Assembly: GCA_902791625.1 (NCBI GenBank)
Contig: CADAWN010000005.1
Coordinates: 1-47,198 of the forward strand
Direction: 5' to 3'
Length of the DNA: 47,198 nt
Source of the DNA: an uncultured Erysipelotrichaceae bacterium
GTDB taxonomy: Bacteria > Bacillota_I > Bacilli_A > RF39 > UBA660
The translations under genes and the position numbers were made by a program. Under the pieces are notes generated by a model. The model ran no database searches. It was not told the origin of the DNA and was given only the letters and a program-made list of their open reading frames with translations. This document shows positions 1-8,734 of the stretch, piece after piece (position 1 is the stretch's first letter; the number at the start of each line of letters is the position of its first letter).

Positions 1-880
1 CTGTAACAGGTGCACTTAATATATCATACCAATTAAATGCCTTTCCTGTTTTGTTAATTACCTTATTTAAATTTGGATTAGATGTATCAGATTTCATTAG
101 CGCTCCTTGATATATTTGAGTTACTTTTTCTGGAATTGTAATTTTAGTAAGATTGGCAGTAGCAAATGCAGAGTATCCTATACTAGTAACATTTTTACCT
201 ATTACAACTTCCTCTAATTTTGGTGATGGAGTATTAGATGAGAAATAACCATGTTTTATTTCAGTTATACTATCACCAATTACAAATTTTCTTACTTCTG
301 AAGTATTAAATAATCCATAATTTAGTTCAGTCACACCATTTCCAGTATAAAATTCTTTTATTTCAGCATTGCTAAATGCTCCAGAATTTAAAGTTGTAAT
401 AGTATCAGGAATTACTAATTTTTCCATTTTAACATTACTGAATGTACCTCCATCTATTCTTGTAACTTTTTTAGGAAAATCAATACTTGTTAATCCTGCA
501 TCTGCAAATGCTCCAGGTTCTATTGTTGTAATATCATCATTTAAAACAACTTTAGTTAATGAAGTACACTTAGCAAAAGTTCCAGCTTTAACAATAGTAA
601 TACCCTTACCAACATTTGCAAAAGTCAAATTAGTATTATGATAAAAAGCTCCTTCTCCTATATAAGTTACACTATTTGGAATAGCTACTCCTTTAAAAGA
701 ATTATTACCAAAACTATAATAAGGATTTTCTTCATCATCTTTTAATAAATCTTCAATTGTTGTAATTGTTGGTGAAATAACTAATACTTCTGATGTTATT
801 TTACTATCAAATGCATCTCCTGCAACTTTAGTTACTGTTTTACCATCTATACTTGTTGGTAAAGCAATGTGTATATACTT
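1..880 (-). pseudogene. BspA-like leucine-rich repeat region, out of frame with its N-terminal part; runs off the window
   Basis: Read on the minus strand this stretch is open for about 290 codons without a stop, from about 880 down to position 1. It encodes repeats of the BspA/LRR_5 type: recurrent units such as IPNSVTYIGEGAF, TTIEPGAFADAGLTSI and TSIGYSAFATANLTKI, about 21-23 residues each. Such repeats form surface solenoids in gut bacteria and are used for binding host or community ligands. It has no start codon or ribosome site of its own. Its first residues (LPTSIDGKTVTKVAGDAF) look like the natural continuation of the protein encoded at 847-1524, but in the -1 frame. The two are probably one gene broken by a frameshift or by a sequence error. 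The C terminus lies outside the window. Confidence 0.8.
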
Positions 881-1524
881 TCATCTATATAATCACCACA
901 TATTGTGTTATATTGTGATGTTGATATATTTCCTTCAGCATATAAATACTGATTACAACTTCTTGGTCTTACTACTGCATTATTATTTGCTTGAACATAT
1001 TTAATCTCAAATGTTAAATCTATTGTTTCTGTTCCTTCTGGTAACTTTGATGGTTCTATATCTGTTCTATACTCAAGTCTTACAACATATGTATCTCTTG
1101 TATGTGCTGTTAACTTATCATTTACTTTTACTTCACTTCCATCTTTATATTTTACACTATAATTAATATATTCTTTTTGTCTTGCAGTTAAGCCACTATC
1201 AGTTATAGTTTCAATCATAGCATCCAAACTACCATCATTTACAGCATCTACAGAGAATTCATAGAAATCTCCTGGCTCACTTAACTCTATATCATATTCA
1301 ACTATAGTTTTATAGTAATCTACTATTCTAGTAGCACTATTTCCATGTATTGGTGAACTTCCTTCTTTTACTTGTAAATTATCCCAATATACATTCCATC
1401 TTGCACTTTTAACACTAGATGAACCGTTTATTTTTAGTGTTGTTGCAATAAGAGCGTATCCTACACTTATTGCAAGTAACAATACTAAAAATATAAATAC
1501 TTTTTGATTCTTATTTTTCTTCAT
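847..1524 (-). CDS. N-terminal part of a secreted or membrane-anchored BspA-like surface protein (frame-broken)
   Basis: The 225 residues start with a Lys/Asn-rich stretch and one hydrophobic segment (about 9-28, VFIFLVLLLAISVGYALIAT). This looks like a signal or anchor for export. The rest (about 35-190) is a beta-rich extracytoplasmic domain (WNVYWDNLQV, FYEFSVDAVNDGSLDAMIE) resembling immunoglobulin-like or TasA/camelysin-type segments; no precise family is claimed. The ATG at 1524 follows a good AGGAGAG site. The ORF stops at a TAG (847-849) shortly after the frame in which the LRR repeats continue has become open, so this is most likely the 5' half of a longer gene. It stands apart from greA, behind the greA terminator. 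Confidence 0.7.
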   Translation of the reverse strand: MKKNKNQKVFIFLVLLLAISVGYALIATTLKINGSSSVKSARWNVYWDNLQVKEGSSPIHGNSATRIVDYYKTIVEYDIELSEPGDFYEFSVDAVNDGSLDAMIETITDSGLTARQKEYINYSVKYKDGSEVKVNDKLTAHTRDTYVVRLEYRTDIEPSKLPEGTETIDLTFEIKYVQANNNAVVRPRSCNQYLYAEGNISTSQYNTICGDYIDESIYTLLYQQV

Positions 1525-1577
1525 AACTACTCTCCTATTATAATTAAATTCTATATCAGTAACTAGTTTTAGTCAAT

Positions 1578-1601
1578 AAAAAAAACAAGTATTTCTACTT
1601 G
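1578..1601 (-). terminator. Intrinsic terminator of greA
   Basis: On the minus strand a 6-bp stem CAAGTA/TACTTG with a GAAA tetraloop is followed by eight T. The greA stop codon (TAG) lies in the loop and stem, so the terminator overlaps the end of the gene. Confidence 0.8.
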
Positions 1602-2065
1602 ATTTGTGTAATTTTAATTTCGTAACTTCCATTAGGAGATTCTACTGTTACTATATCTCCAACTTTATGATTCATAATAGCTTGAGCAATTGGAGATTCA
1701 TTAGAAATTCTACTTTGGAATGGATCTGCTTCTTGTACTCCTACAATTTTATATTCTTCTTCATCATCGTCATCTACATATTCTATAGAAACAGTACTAC
1801 CTAATCCTACAACATCTTTAGGTACATCAGTAATAACTGAAACATTTTCTAACATTTTTTCAATAGTTTTAATTCTACCTTCTATTTGTGCTTGTTCATT
1901 CTTAGCAGCATCATAATCTGCATTTTCTGACAAATCACCTAAACTTCTTGCTTCTTTAATAGATTGTATATTTTCAGGTCTACGAACATTAATTAAATTA
2001 TCAAGTTCTGCTTTTAATTCAGCTAGACCTTCTTCTGTTAAATATACAGTATTTTTGTTTGTCAT
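1595..2065 (-). CDS. greA: Transcription elongation factor GreA
   Basis: GreA enters the RNA polymerase secondary channel and stimulates cleavage of backtracked RNA. The 156 residues match the family length. Residues 1-75 form the coiled coil with the acidic tip motif GDLSENADYDAA. The C-terminal half is the FKBP-like domain (GLGSTVSIEYVDDDDEEEY, then SPIAQAIMNHKVGD). The ATG follows a GAGGTGG site. In B. subtilis greA closes the same yrzL-yrrO gene cluster; here it keeps that place but has its own promoters upstream (2099-2127 and 2170-2198) and its own terminator. Confidence 0.96.
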   Translation of the reverse strand: MTNKNTVYLTEEGLAELKAELDNLINVRRPENIQSIKEARSLGDLSENADYDAAKNEQAQIEGRIKTIEKMLENVSVITDVPKDVVGLGSTVSIEYVDDDDEEEYKIVGVQEADPFQSRISNESPIAQAIMNHKVGDIVTVESPNGSYEIKITQIK

Positions 2066-2098
2066 TTTTATCCACCTCTTATATTAATAACTTTCTAA

Positions 2099-2127
2099 AT
2101 ATTACTACATAATATTCAAAAAGTCAA
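2099..2127 (-). promoter_or_regulatory. Probable greA promoter (proximal)
   Basis: Minus-strand TTGACT, 17-base spacer, TAATAT, about 35 bases ahead of the greA start. Fits a sigma-A promoter; read by eye only. Confidence 0.5.
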
Positions 2128-2169
2128 GATTTATTCACTTGTTTTCCTTCTTTTACGGAAACTGTGCTT

Positions 2170-2198
2170 ATTATACCACATTTTAACGTTTTTGTAAA
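2170..2198 (-). promoter_or_regulatory. Probable greA promoter (distal)
   Basis: Minus-strand TTTACA, 17-base spacer, perfect TATAAT, just downstream of the dGTPase-like gene. It would give a roughly 100-base leader containing a small GTTTCC/GGAAAC hairpin. No clear terminator separates it from the upstream operon, so greA may also be reached by read-through. Confidence 0.6.
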
Positions 2199-2208
2199 TG
2201 TTTTAAGC

Positions 2209-3324
2209 TTATTTTTTAGCATTTTTTATGAAATAATCATCAGTCATTCCTGCAATAAAATCAATAACTTTTCTCTTTGTTTTAGTACTCTGATTATACT
2301 CTTCATTTTGATTATTTAAAAATACTTTGAATATCTCACTATCAAAGTTTTCGTTATCAATATCATTTACATATTTTTGATATAATTCATTCATCTTTTC
2401 TTTATATAATTTATGTTCAGACTCATTTAAAGATTTATAATATATGTTCTTATAATTAAAATCTTTTAATGCTTCTATTGCATTATAAACTTCATCACTT
2501 AACATAATATATGGTTTATTAATACTATTTTTAATAATATCTGTAACTATACTATTTACTATTTCTCTATTTGTATTTCCAAGTACCTTAGTTATTTCTT
2601 CTGGTATATCACTTCTATTTAGTAATCCTAAATTAATTGCATCCTCTAGGTCTCTACCGATATACGCGATAATATCAGATATTCTAACAACACAACCTTC
2701 TAATGTCATAGGCATAATATTATTATATTTTTTATCTTTATAACAATTATTATATTGATTTATTACATCATCTTTACTCTTTTTTACAGGTTCATATTTT
2801 TGTAGCAATACTTCTCCGTTATGACAAAGAATTCCATCAAGTGTTTGAATAGTAAGATTACTTCCTCGACCATTATTTTCTATAACAAGATAATTTCTCA
2901 TACTTTGAACATTATGACAAAAATATTCATCTAATTCTCTTCTACTTATTTCATTTAAGAAAGACTCTCCAGTATGTCCAAGTGGAGTATGCCCAATATC
3001 ATGACCTAATCCAATAGCTTCAATTAAATCACAATTAAGTCTTAAACTTCTTCCTATAGCACGAGCTATTTTACTAACTAACTGAACATGAACTATTCTT
3101 TTACTAATATGATCATTTTCTTTAAAAGAATATACTTGAGTTTTATCCATATAACGAGTATATGATAATGAATAAATAATTCTATCTGCATCTCTAAAGA
3201 AAGGTGATCTATAATCATCTTCTTCTTGTTTTATTCTTACTGCATCACTACTTTTTGTAGCAAACTCACTTAAATATTCTTCACATAATAAAAAGTTCTT
3301 TTTAGCTTCATTTAATTCATTCAT
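2209..3324 (-). CDS. dGTPase-like HD-domain phosphohydrolase
   Basis: Likely a deoxynucleoside triphosphate triphosphohydrolase, releasing tripolyphosphate from dGTP or a related nucleotide. Its 371 residues carry the family features: FFRDADRIIYS-YTRYMDKTQVY near 42-65, the first HD ligand His79, and the signature HDIGHTPLGHTGE at 108-120. The C-terminal half is all-helical and poorly conserved. The ATG overlaps the stop of the upstream U32 gene by one base (TAATG), so translation is coupled. In B. subtilis the uridine kinase gene udk sits at this point between yrrO and greA; here an HD hydrolase replaces it. Substrate is not deducible from sequence. Confidence 0.85.
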   Translation of the reverse strand: MNELNEAKKNFLLCEEYLSEFATKSSDAVRIKQEEDDYRSPFFRDADRIIYSLSYTRYMDKTQVYSFKENDHISKRIVHVQLVSKIARAIGRSLRLNCDLIEAIGLGHDIGHTPLGHTGESFLNEISRRELDEYFCHNVQSMRNYLVIENNGRGSNLTIQTLDGILCHNGEVLLQKYEPVKKSKDDVINQYNNCYKDKKYNNIMPMTLEGCVVRISDIIAYIGRDLEDAINLGLLNRSDIPEEITKVLGNTNREIVNSIVTDIIKNSINKPYIMLSDEVYNAIEALKDFNYKNIYYKSLNESEHKLYKEKMNELYQKYVNDIDNENFDSEIFKVFLNNQNEEYNQSTKTKRKVIDFIAGMTDDYFIKNAKK

Positions 3325-4508
3325 TATATTACCTCTTTTCTTAACATAGAATATTCTTCTACTTCAAATGGTATATCTACTTCAATATAATATATTTCAT
3401 CTGGATGTCTAGCAACATCTAATATATTCTTATCTTTATCATAAAGTTTATCCACAGTAAATGTTAATAACTTTTTAGATGGTGTGAATAAATCTACTTT
3501 ATCTCCTTTTTCAAAATAATTTCTTTCTCTAATTTCTAATAATTTATTTTCTTTATCATAAGAAATTACTTGTCCAAGATAATCTTGATTAGATATTTCT
3601 TGTCTTCCAGTAAAATATTGATCAGTTTCATCTGCATCTCTTAAATAGTACTGAGTACTTACTTCACGATTAGCTACTCTACTTAATACTTTTTCATAAT
3701 ACTCTAATTTTTCTTCAGTTAACTCATTATTATAATAGTCATCTATTATCATTCTATAAGTACCTATAACAGTAGCAAGATAATAATGACTTCTCATTCT
3801 TCCTTCTACTTTTAAACTAGCTACTCCCATATCTATTAATTCAGTTACGTATCTTGCCATATTTAAATCTTTAGTAGCTAGTGTAAACTGTTTATCTGTA
3901 TCTGTATCAAATGAAAATCTACATACTTGAGCACATCCTCCTCGATTAGCATCTCTATTTGTAACATAATTAGACAGTGCACATCTACCACTTACACAAG
4001 TACACATAGCACCATGAATAAATACTTCTATATCTATTTTAGTTTTATCAATTATCTCTTTAATTTCATCTTTATTAAGTTCACGAGCTAAAACTATTCT
4101 ATCTACTCCAATACTTTTTATAAACTCTCCTGCTTTATAATTCATAGTTGAACTTTGAGTAGATAAATGAACTTCAACATTATCATAGTTTTTCTTAATA
4201 TATTCACATATTGAAATATCACTAACTATAAAAGCATCTATTCCACAATTAACTACATCATCAATATATTTAAATACATCTTTAATATCATCATTATGAA
4301 ATACTATATTTAAAGTTAAATATACTTTCTTATTAAGTTTATGTGCGAAACTACATCCTTCTTTTAATTCATCTAATGTAAAGTTAGTAGCATTAGCACG
4401 TAAACCAAATTGTTTACCTCCTAAATATACAGCATCAGCTCCATATAATAAAGTAACTTTTAATCTCTCTAAATCCCCTGCTGGAGATAATAATTCTACT
4501 CTTTTCAT
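3324..4508 (-). CDS. trhP2: tRNA uridine-34 hydroxylase subunit, peptidase U32 family (YrrO/TrhP2 type)
   Basis: U32 proteins of this type (E. coli TrhP/YegQ; B. subtilis TrhP1/TrhP2) hydroxylate U34 of tRNAs to 5-hydroxyuridine. The 394 residues start with the conserved ELLSPAGDLERLK. They contain the U32 signature around 161-178 (E-x-F-x2-G-A-M-C-x4-G-R-C-A-L-S) and cysteines 169, 176, 192 and 196, the expected iron-sulfur ligands. A C-terminal barrel-like domain follows. It overlaps the upstream trhP1 by ATGA and the downstream HD gene by TAATG. With trhP1 and trmR in the same operon it points to the mo5U34 pathway. It is unlikely to be a peptidase despite the family name. Confidence 0.9.
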   Translation of the reverse strand: MKRVELLSPAGDLERLKVTLLYGADAVYLGGKQFGLRANATNFTLDELKEGCSFAHKLNKKVYLTLNIVFHNDDIKDVFKYIDDVVNCGIDAFIVSDISICEYIKKNYDNVEVHLSTQSSTMNYKAGEFIKSIGVDRIVLARELNKDEIKEIIDKTKIDIEVFIHGAMCTCVSGRCALSNYVTNRDANRGGCAQVCRFSFDTDTDKQFTLATKDLNMARYVTELIDMGVASLKVEGRMRSHYYLATVIGTYRMIIDDYYNNELTEEKLEYYEKVLSRVANREVSTQYYLRDADETDQYFTGRQEISNQDYLGQVISYDKENKLLEIRERNYFEKGDKVDLFTPSKKLLTFTVDKLYDKDKNILDVARHPDEIYYIEVDIPFEVEEYSMLRKEVI

Positions 4509-5335
4509 TTTGTCACCTTATATATTGTCTTACGATATAAGAAACCTGTATCGCTCCCAAATATATCCCTCATCTTATCAACATAATCTAAATTATTATT
4601 ATCTATATACTCTTTAGTTAGTTTTAAAGCTTCTAAAAAACTATTATGATTAATATCATCTTCTATTAAATAAATATAATCTAATTTATTATCAATTAAT
4701 TCTTTTAAGCATGATGCATTATTTCTAATTTTATTATATTTAAATGTTGTACCAAATTCACTTTCTATTACTTTATATTCTTGTAATGATTTAGGTTCTT
4801 TAATCTTTAATTCTTTATCGAAATCACTATTAGTTAATAGTTTTCTCTTAGAAAAAGATACAACTGGATAACCAAGTAACATAAATATAAGTTTTGCTTT
4901 AGCATTCTTTTTAAATTCTATTATTTCATCTATAGTAATTTCATTAGATAAATAACTATACTTACATCCCTTATCATAATAATAATTACTTGTATAATAA
5001 TTAGTTACCATATGAGTATTATTCCATACTAAATCTATATTTAAATTTAATTCTTTTTTTAATTCTAAAACAGCAAGATCATAAAAGAAAACTCCACTAA
5101 TATTTAGTTTATCTAGTTCTAGTAAAACTTCTTTTAGATTTTCAATTTCATCATTTTCTATCATTTTATTAATTACAACAAATATCTTTTTATTTGTCTC
5201 ACTAATTAATTTTTTTATATCATCTAGTGAGTAATAATTTTTATAGTCAACAGAAAAATTAAGAAGTGGTAAAACAAATCCATCTGCTTCTTTATATTCT
5301 AAAATATTATTAGTTGGTTTTATTAATATTTCCAT
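4505..5335 (-). CDS. trhP1: Divergent U32-family partner protein (YrrN/TrhP1 position)
   Basis: The 276 residues are a short, divergent U32-like protein: a TIM-barrel-like pattern with LLNFSVDYKNYYSLDDI near 24, DLVWNNTHMVTNYYT near 100-115 and LIFMLLGYPVVSFSKRKL near 150-165. It lacks the cysteine signature that trhP2 carries. The assignment rests mainly on position: it lies directly upstream of trhP2 and downstream of trmR, as yrrN does in B. subtilis. It overlaps trhP2 by ATGA, using TGA as stop, which argues for standard code. The ribosome site AAGGAG is clear. It probably forms a complex with, or supports, TrhP2. Confidence 0.7.
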   Translation of the reverse strand: MEILIKPTNNILEYKEADGFVLPLLNFSVDYKNYYSLDDIKKLISETNKKIFVVINKMIENDEIENLKEVLLELDKLNISGVFFYDLAVLELKKELNLNIDLVWNNTHMVTNYYTSNYYYDKGCKYSYLSNEITIDEIIEFKKNAKAKLIFMLLGYPVVSFSKRKLLTNSDFDKELKIKEPKSLQEYKVIESEFGTTFKYNKIRNNASCLKELIDNKLDYIYLIEDDINHNSFLEALKLTKEYIDNNNLDYVDKMRDIFGSDTGFLYRKTIYKVTK

Positions 5336-5353
5336 AATTACTCCTTTATAAAT

Positions 5354-5380
5354 AAAATAGAAAGATATACTTTCTATTTT
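5354..5380 (-). terminator. Strong hairpin between the 198-residue protein gene and trhP1
   Basis: An 11-bp perfect stem (AAAATAGAAAG/CTTTCTATTTT) with a 5-base loop includes the stop codon of the upstream gene. The following T stretch is weak (TTTTATTTAT), and the next gene starts only about 20 bases on, so it may attenuate rather than end transcription. Confidence 0.5.
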
Positions 5381-5970
5381 TTAATTTCTGGTAACATTCT
5401 TTGTGGTATTTCATATACTTCACTTAAGTTAAATTTAATCTTATAATACTTATCAACATACCATCTATGATTATCAGTTTCTTTAAATAATTTTACTTTT
5501 ATGTAAATCCATTTTTTATTAATTCCGTATATTTCACTCACTGTAGCATTATCTATAAAATATCCTGAATACACTTTTCTTGTTTTAGAAGGTACTTCTG
5601 CAGATAAATCATATCTTATAATATCATTACCTATTATATAAAAATACTTTTTATAAAAAAGACTATTATCTCTCATTAATGTTGTTTCTTCATCATTTAA
5701 AGGTATTATTAATTTGTATTTATTAGTTATATTATTTTTACGTATAATCGCATTATTATAACTAATTAATTTACTATTAACATCTTTAGGTCCAAAATAA
5801 TATGAATAATCACCATACGTATGTAATTCACTTTTTAAAATAGTATCATATGCATAAGCACCAGCATCACTATTTATATACTTTAAACCTATCCATGTAC
5901 CATAGAAAGTAACAACTATTAAAACTAGAAATGCAAAAATATATATTTTAGTCTTAGTTAATCTAAACAT
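5374..5970 (-). CDS. Hypothetical single-pass membrane protein
   Basis: Not recognised. The 198 residues have one N-terminal membrane segment (about 9-30, IYIFAFLVLIVVTFYGTWI). An extracytoplasmic domain of about 165 residues follows, rich in Tyr, Lys and beta-prone stretches (KLIIPLNDEETTL, KYFYIIGNDIIRYDL, KWIYIKVKLFKE). No lipobox cysteine follows the membrane segment. It is inserted in the conserved ireB-greA operon between trmR and trhP1, next to another single-pass protein, and no such genes lie there in B. subtilis. An SD site AAAAGGAG precedes the ATG. Confidence 0.75.
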   Translation of the reverse strand: MFRLTKTKIYIFAFLVLIVVTFYGTWIGLKYINSDAGAYAYDTILKSELHTYGDYSYYFGPKDVNSKLISYNNAIIRKNNITNKYKLIIPLNDEETTLMRDNSLFYKKYFYIIGNDIIRYDLSAEVPSKTRKVYSGYFIDNATVSEIYGINKKWIYIKVKLFKETDNHRWYVDKYYKIKFNLSEVYEIPQRMLPEIKK

Positions 5971-5993
5971 ACAGTAACTCCTTTTTGTGGTAT

Positions 5994-6021
5994 ATTATAC
6001 TACTAATTCTTTTTTATGGAA
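5994..6021 (-). promoter_or_regulatory. Possible internal promoter ahead of the 198-residue protein
   Basis: Minus-strand TATAAT with a poor -35 (TTCCAT, 16-base spacer). It would let the distal half of the operon be transcribed independently of ireB. Confidence 0.35.
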
Positions 6022-6030
6022 CACTTTTTT

Positions 6031-6765
6031 TTATTTTTTTAAAACATTTGTAATATAAAATTTAAAATCATCACGTGTAAAATAATTTTCTTCATGATAA
6101 TCAGTAAATGTATTATATGTTGTATACACTACTAACCATCCATTTTCTATATAATAATGTGCATTATCAGTATACTTTTCTACACCTCTTAATTTCAAAT
6201 AACAATCCTTATAATTACAATTCGATGGTAAAATATTTTTATTAATTTCTTCATCATATTTTTTTACCATTTGAACTGATATTTCTTCATTAATTTTATC
6301 ATTAGTTGTATTAAATTTACCTATTATTTCATCATCAGTCAATGCTTTACCACCTTTGTTAAGATCGAAAACATAAGTTGTAAAATCAAATTTTAATTTA
6401 TTATTTTTATCTAGGTTTTTATATATTAAAACAAGTGAGATAATATTGTTATTAATATTATATTCATAAGTAATAGAATTATTAGAAGTATTAGAATTTG
6501 CATATTTTTCACCTAGTTTTTGAATTTGTTCATTTAAATTATGTACAAATTCAGTATCTATATTAATAAATGGAATATTTGATTTACTATCATCATATGA
6601 CTGATATGTATAAATAAATTCCTGATCATCGTCAATTTTATAATCATCATATTCAATAACATATGCCTTTTTTAAAATAAAAACTAATATTGTTAAGACA
6701 ACAACTACTATGAATGTTATAAATAATTTTTTACTTATTTCTATTTTACCTATCTTCATATCCAT
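6031..6765 (-). CDS. Hypothetical single-pass membrane protein with extracytoplasmic domain
   Basis: Not firmly recognised. From the chosen ATG (244 residues; a 253-residue reading from 6792 lacks a ribosome site and overlaps trmR more) it has a short cytoplasmic head, one membrane segment (about 13-34) and an outer domain. That domain has alternating helices and strands (NIPFINIDTEFVHNLNEQI, NNIISLVLIYKN, YYIENGWLVVYTTYN). The pattern of a strand, a helix with a later NEEIS.QM helix, and a beta sheet faintly recalls DUF3298/RsiV-type domains, but this is a guess. The GAAGGAAAG site sits just before the ATG pair at 6765/6759. It overlaps the 3' end of trmR by about 20 bases. Confidence 0.7.
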   Translation of the reverse strand: MDMKIGKIEISKKLFITFIVVVVLTILVFILKKAYVIEYDDYKIDDDQEFIYTYQSYDDSKSNIPFINIDTEFVHNLNEQIQKLGEKYANSNTSNNSITYEYNINNNIISLVLIYKNLDKNNKLKFDFTTYVFDLNKGGKALTDDEIIGKFNTTNDKINEEISVQMVKKYDEEINKNILPSNCNYKDCYLKLRGVEKYTDNAHYYIENGWLVVYTTYNTFTDYHEENYFTRDDFKFYITNVLKK

Positions 6766-7354
6766 CTTTCCTTCTTGTAACAGAGATTCCATCTCCTATT
6801 TTTTTTATTTCGGTTTCATAATTTTCATTTTGTTCTAAAAACTCAATATATTTTCGTATTTTTCTAGCAATTGCTCTTACGTTTCTACTTTCTATATCTT
6901 CTAAATTCATATATGTAAAACCATGAAAGAAAATATTATCTGTTATTATTGTTCCATTTTTATTTAAGTTTTTTTCAAAGTGTGTAAAAAAGTTAATATT
7001 TTGTGCTTTTGCTGCATCTATAAAAATTAAATCAAACTTTTCTTCTAAGCTTACCTCTAATGCATCTTTAAATATTAATTTAATTCTATTTTCTAATTTA
7101 AATTTTTTAATATTTTTAACTGCTTCTAAATATCTTTTTTCATCTCTTTCTATTGTAGTAATTTTTAGATTTGGATTGCTAAGGGCCATACATATTGCAG
7201 AATATCCTATTGCAGTTCCTATTTCTAAAACACTTTTTACATTTTTAACTTCAATGTAATTATTTAAATAATTTAGACTCTCTTTTTGAATAATTGGTAC
7301 TTTCTCTTTTTTAGCATATTCTTCTAGCTCTTTTACTAGTTTCTCTTCTACCAT
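6746..7354 (-). CDS. trmR: tRNA 5-hydroxyuridine O-methyltransferase (YrrM/TrmR)
   Basis: TrmR methylates 5-hydroxyuridine-34 to 5-methoxyuridine, acting after TrhP. The protein is a class I SAM-dependent O-methyltransferase of the COMT-like family: motif I VLEIGTAIGYSA (residues about 42-53), acidic SAM-ribose residue in TTIERDEKR, and metal/catalytic motifs DLIFIDAAKAQ and TDN. The ATG at 7354 has a CAGGT site eight bases ahead and is preferred over the in-frame TTG at 7360. It overlaps the mltG stop by 7 bases. The order mltG-trmR is the same as yrrL-yrrM in B. subtilis, which supports the specific function over a generic methyltransferase. Confidence 0.88.
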   Translation of the reverse strand: MVEEKLVKELEEYAKKEKVPIIQKESLNYLNNYIEVKNVKSVLEIGTAIGYSAICMALSNPNLKITTIERDEKRYLEAVKNIKKFKLENRIKLIFKDALEVSLEEKFDLIFIDAAKAQNINFFTHFEKNLNKNGTIITDNIFFHGFTYMNLEDIESRNVRAIARKIRKYIEFLEQNENYETEIKKIGDGISVTRRKDGYEDR

Positions 7355-8415
7355 ATCCAATTACCTGCTTGTTTTATTTCTTTTATTGTTTGTTCATGTT
7401 CTCTATTTGTTTTTGTATAATATACTTTACCATTCTTATCAGCAACAAAGAATAGATAATCACTAGCAGTTGGATTAATAGCTGCTTCTATACTTGATTT
7501 AGATGGACTACAAATAGGTCCAACTGGAGGTTTTCCTGCCATATTACTAGCTCTTGTATTATATGCATTAGGTTGAGCAAACTCCTGAGCAGTCAAATCA
7601 CTAGTCATTGGTTTTTGAAGTCCATAATATGTAGTAACATCACTACCAATATTCATGCCTTTATTTATTCTATTATTAAATACTCCTACTATCATCTTAC
7701 GATCTTTTTCATTTAATCCTTCAAGTTCAGCAATAGATGCCATTGTTAGATAATAATGTACACTCTTTCCAGATGTAGTTATCTGATTCTTATAAGGAGT
7801 TAACACTTTATCTGTTTGATCTAGTAATCTTGTTATTATTTCTTTGGTATTTGATTTTTTATTAAATTCATATGTTTCAGGATAAAGATATCCTTCAAGT
7901 GGATAATAAATATTTTCATTTAATATTTCATCTGTTAAAAACCAATACTTATTAATTAACTCTTTTAGATATTCTTTGTTATTAAATGTATTTTTTACTT
8001 CTTCTTCATTAATATTAAATTTTTCACTTATTAAAGATATATAACTTGTTAGTCTTTTACCTTCTTTAAATGTAACTTTAATACTATCTTTTTTTACTTT
8101 ACCACCACATAATTTTTCTTTAACTTGTTTTACATTCATACTCTTAGTAAAATCATATGGTCCAGCCTTTAAAGAATCACATTTATTAAGTTTTAAATAT
8201 ATTAAAAAGAAACTACTACTTCTTATAATATTTTTCTTTTCTAATAATTTAGCTATTTGTTTAGTACTCATTCCTTGTTCTACTACTACTTCTATTTTTT
8301 TATTAGAATTCTTATCTACTGGCATAGATAAAATCATATATAGAATGCTTGCTGCAATCAATAAAACAGCAATAATAGATATTATAATTATTGTTATTTT
8401 TACTTTTTTCTTCAT
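7348..8415 (-). CDS. mltG: Endolytic peptidoglycan transglycosylase MltG (YceG family)
   Basis: MltG cuts nascent glycan strands at the outer face of the membrane and sets their length. The 355 residues contain one N-terminal membrane helix (6-30), a LysM-like subdomain (about 41-105) with VVEQGMSTKQIAKLLEKKNII, and the YceG catalytic domain. The catalytic Glu is E230 in TMASIAELEG. Downstream are the family motifs VFNNRINKGMNIGSD, YNTRASNMAGKPPVGPI and YLFFVADKNGKVYYTK. Length is typical. A GGAG site precedes the ATG. The place between yrzB and trmR is conserved in Bacilli. Confidence 0.95.
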   Translation of the reverse strand: MKKKVKITIIIISIIAVLLIAASILYMILSMPVDKNSNKKIEVVVEQGMSTKQIAKLLEKKNIIRSSSFFLIYLKLNKCDSLKAGPYDFTKSMNVKQVKEKLCGGKVKKDSIKVTFKEGKRLTSYISLISEKFNINEEEVKNTFNNKEYLKELINKYWFLTDEILNENIYYPLEGYLYPETYEFNKKSNTKEIITRLLDQTDKVLTPYKNQITTSGKSVHYYLTMASIAELEGLNEKDRKMIVGVFNNRINKGMNIGSDVTTYYGLQKPMTSDLTAQEFAQPNAYNTRASNMAGKPPVGPICSPSKSSIEAAINPTASDYLFFVADKNGKVYYTKTNREHEQTIKEIKQAGNWIW

Positions 8416-8440
8416 ACTATTCTCCGAACAAATAACGAGC

Positions 8441-8734
8441 TTATTGCTCGTTGTTGTTTTCTTCAGCTTTTTTTCTTAATTCTTTTTGAATTGTATTTAA
8501 AATAGTTTCAATTATTTTCCACTCTTTATCAGTAGTTATTTCTCCTAAAACCATTTCTTCACTATTAGGATCATAAGTTGATGCATATACTGAAATATTT
8601 CCTTCTTCATCATAAGTATTATCAGTATAAGCTATATAACTTTTCTTAGTATCATCACTATCAAATGTAAATAATACATCATATTTTGTTTCTTTTCCTT
8701 CTTCATTAACTAATGTAAAACTTTTATCTTCCAT
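8441..8734 (-). CDS. yrzB: DUF1292 protein (YrzB family)
   Basis: A small acidic protein of 97 residues with the DUF1292 pattern: FTLVNEEGKETKYDVLFTF, then a strand pair around KKSYIAYTDNTYDEEGNISVYAS and the C-terminal TTDKEWKIIETIL helix. Function is unknown. It is conserved between ruvX and mltG in Firmicutes, and its start overlaps the ruvX stop by 11 bases. A small ACGAGC/GCTCGT hairpin straddles its stop codon but lacks a T tract. A second DUF1292 copy lies at 42260-42529. Confidence 0.88.
   Translation of the reverse strand: MEDKSFTLVNEEGKETKYDVLFTFDSDDTKKSYIAYTDNTYDEEGNISVYASTYDPNSEEMVLGEITTDKEWKIIETILNTIQKELRKKAEENNNEQ

Noticed and set aside
369-641. 90-codon plus-strand ORF
   Set aside because: It is antisense to the leucine-rich repeat coding region and its Pro/Val-rich product is an artefact of those repeats.
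4505-4508. Use of UGA as tryptophan (Mycoplasma-type code 4)
   Set aside because: TGA ends trhP1, the HD gene and ylmC in ATGA overlaps, so it is a stop codon here.
8435-8451. Hairpin ACGAGC/GCTCGT at the end of yrzB as a terminator
   Set aside because: No T tract follows and the downstream mltG belongs to the same conserved operon.
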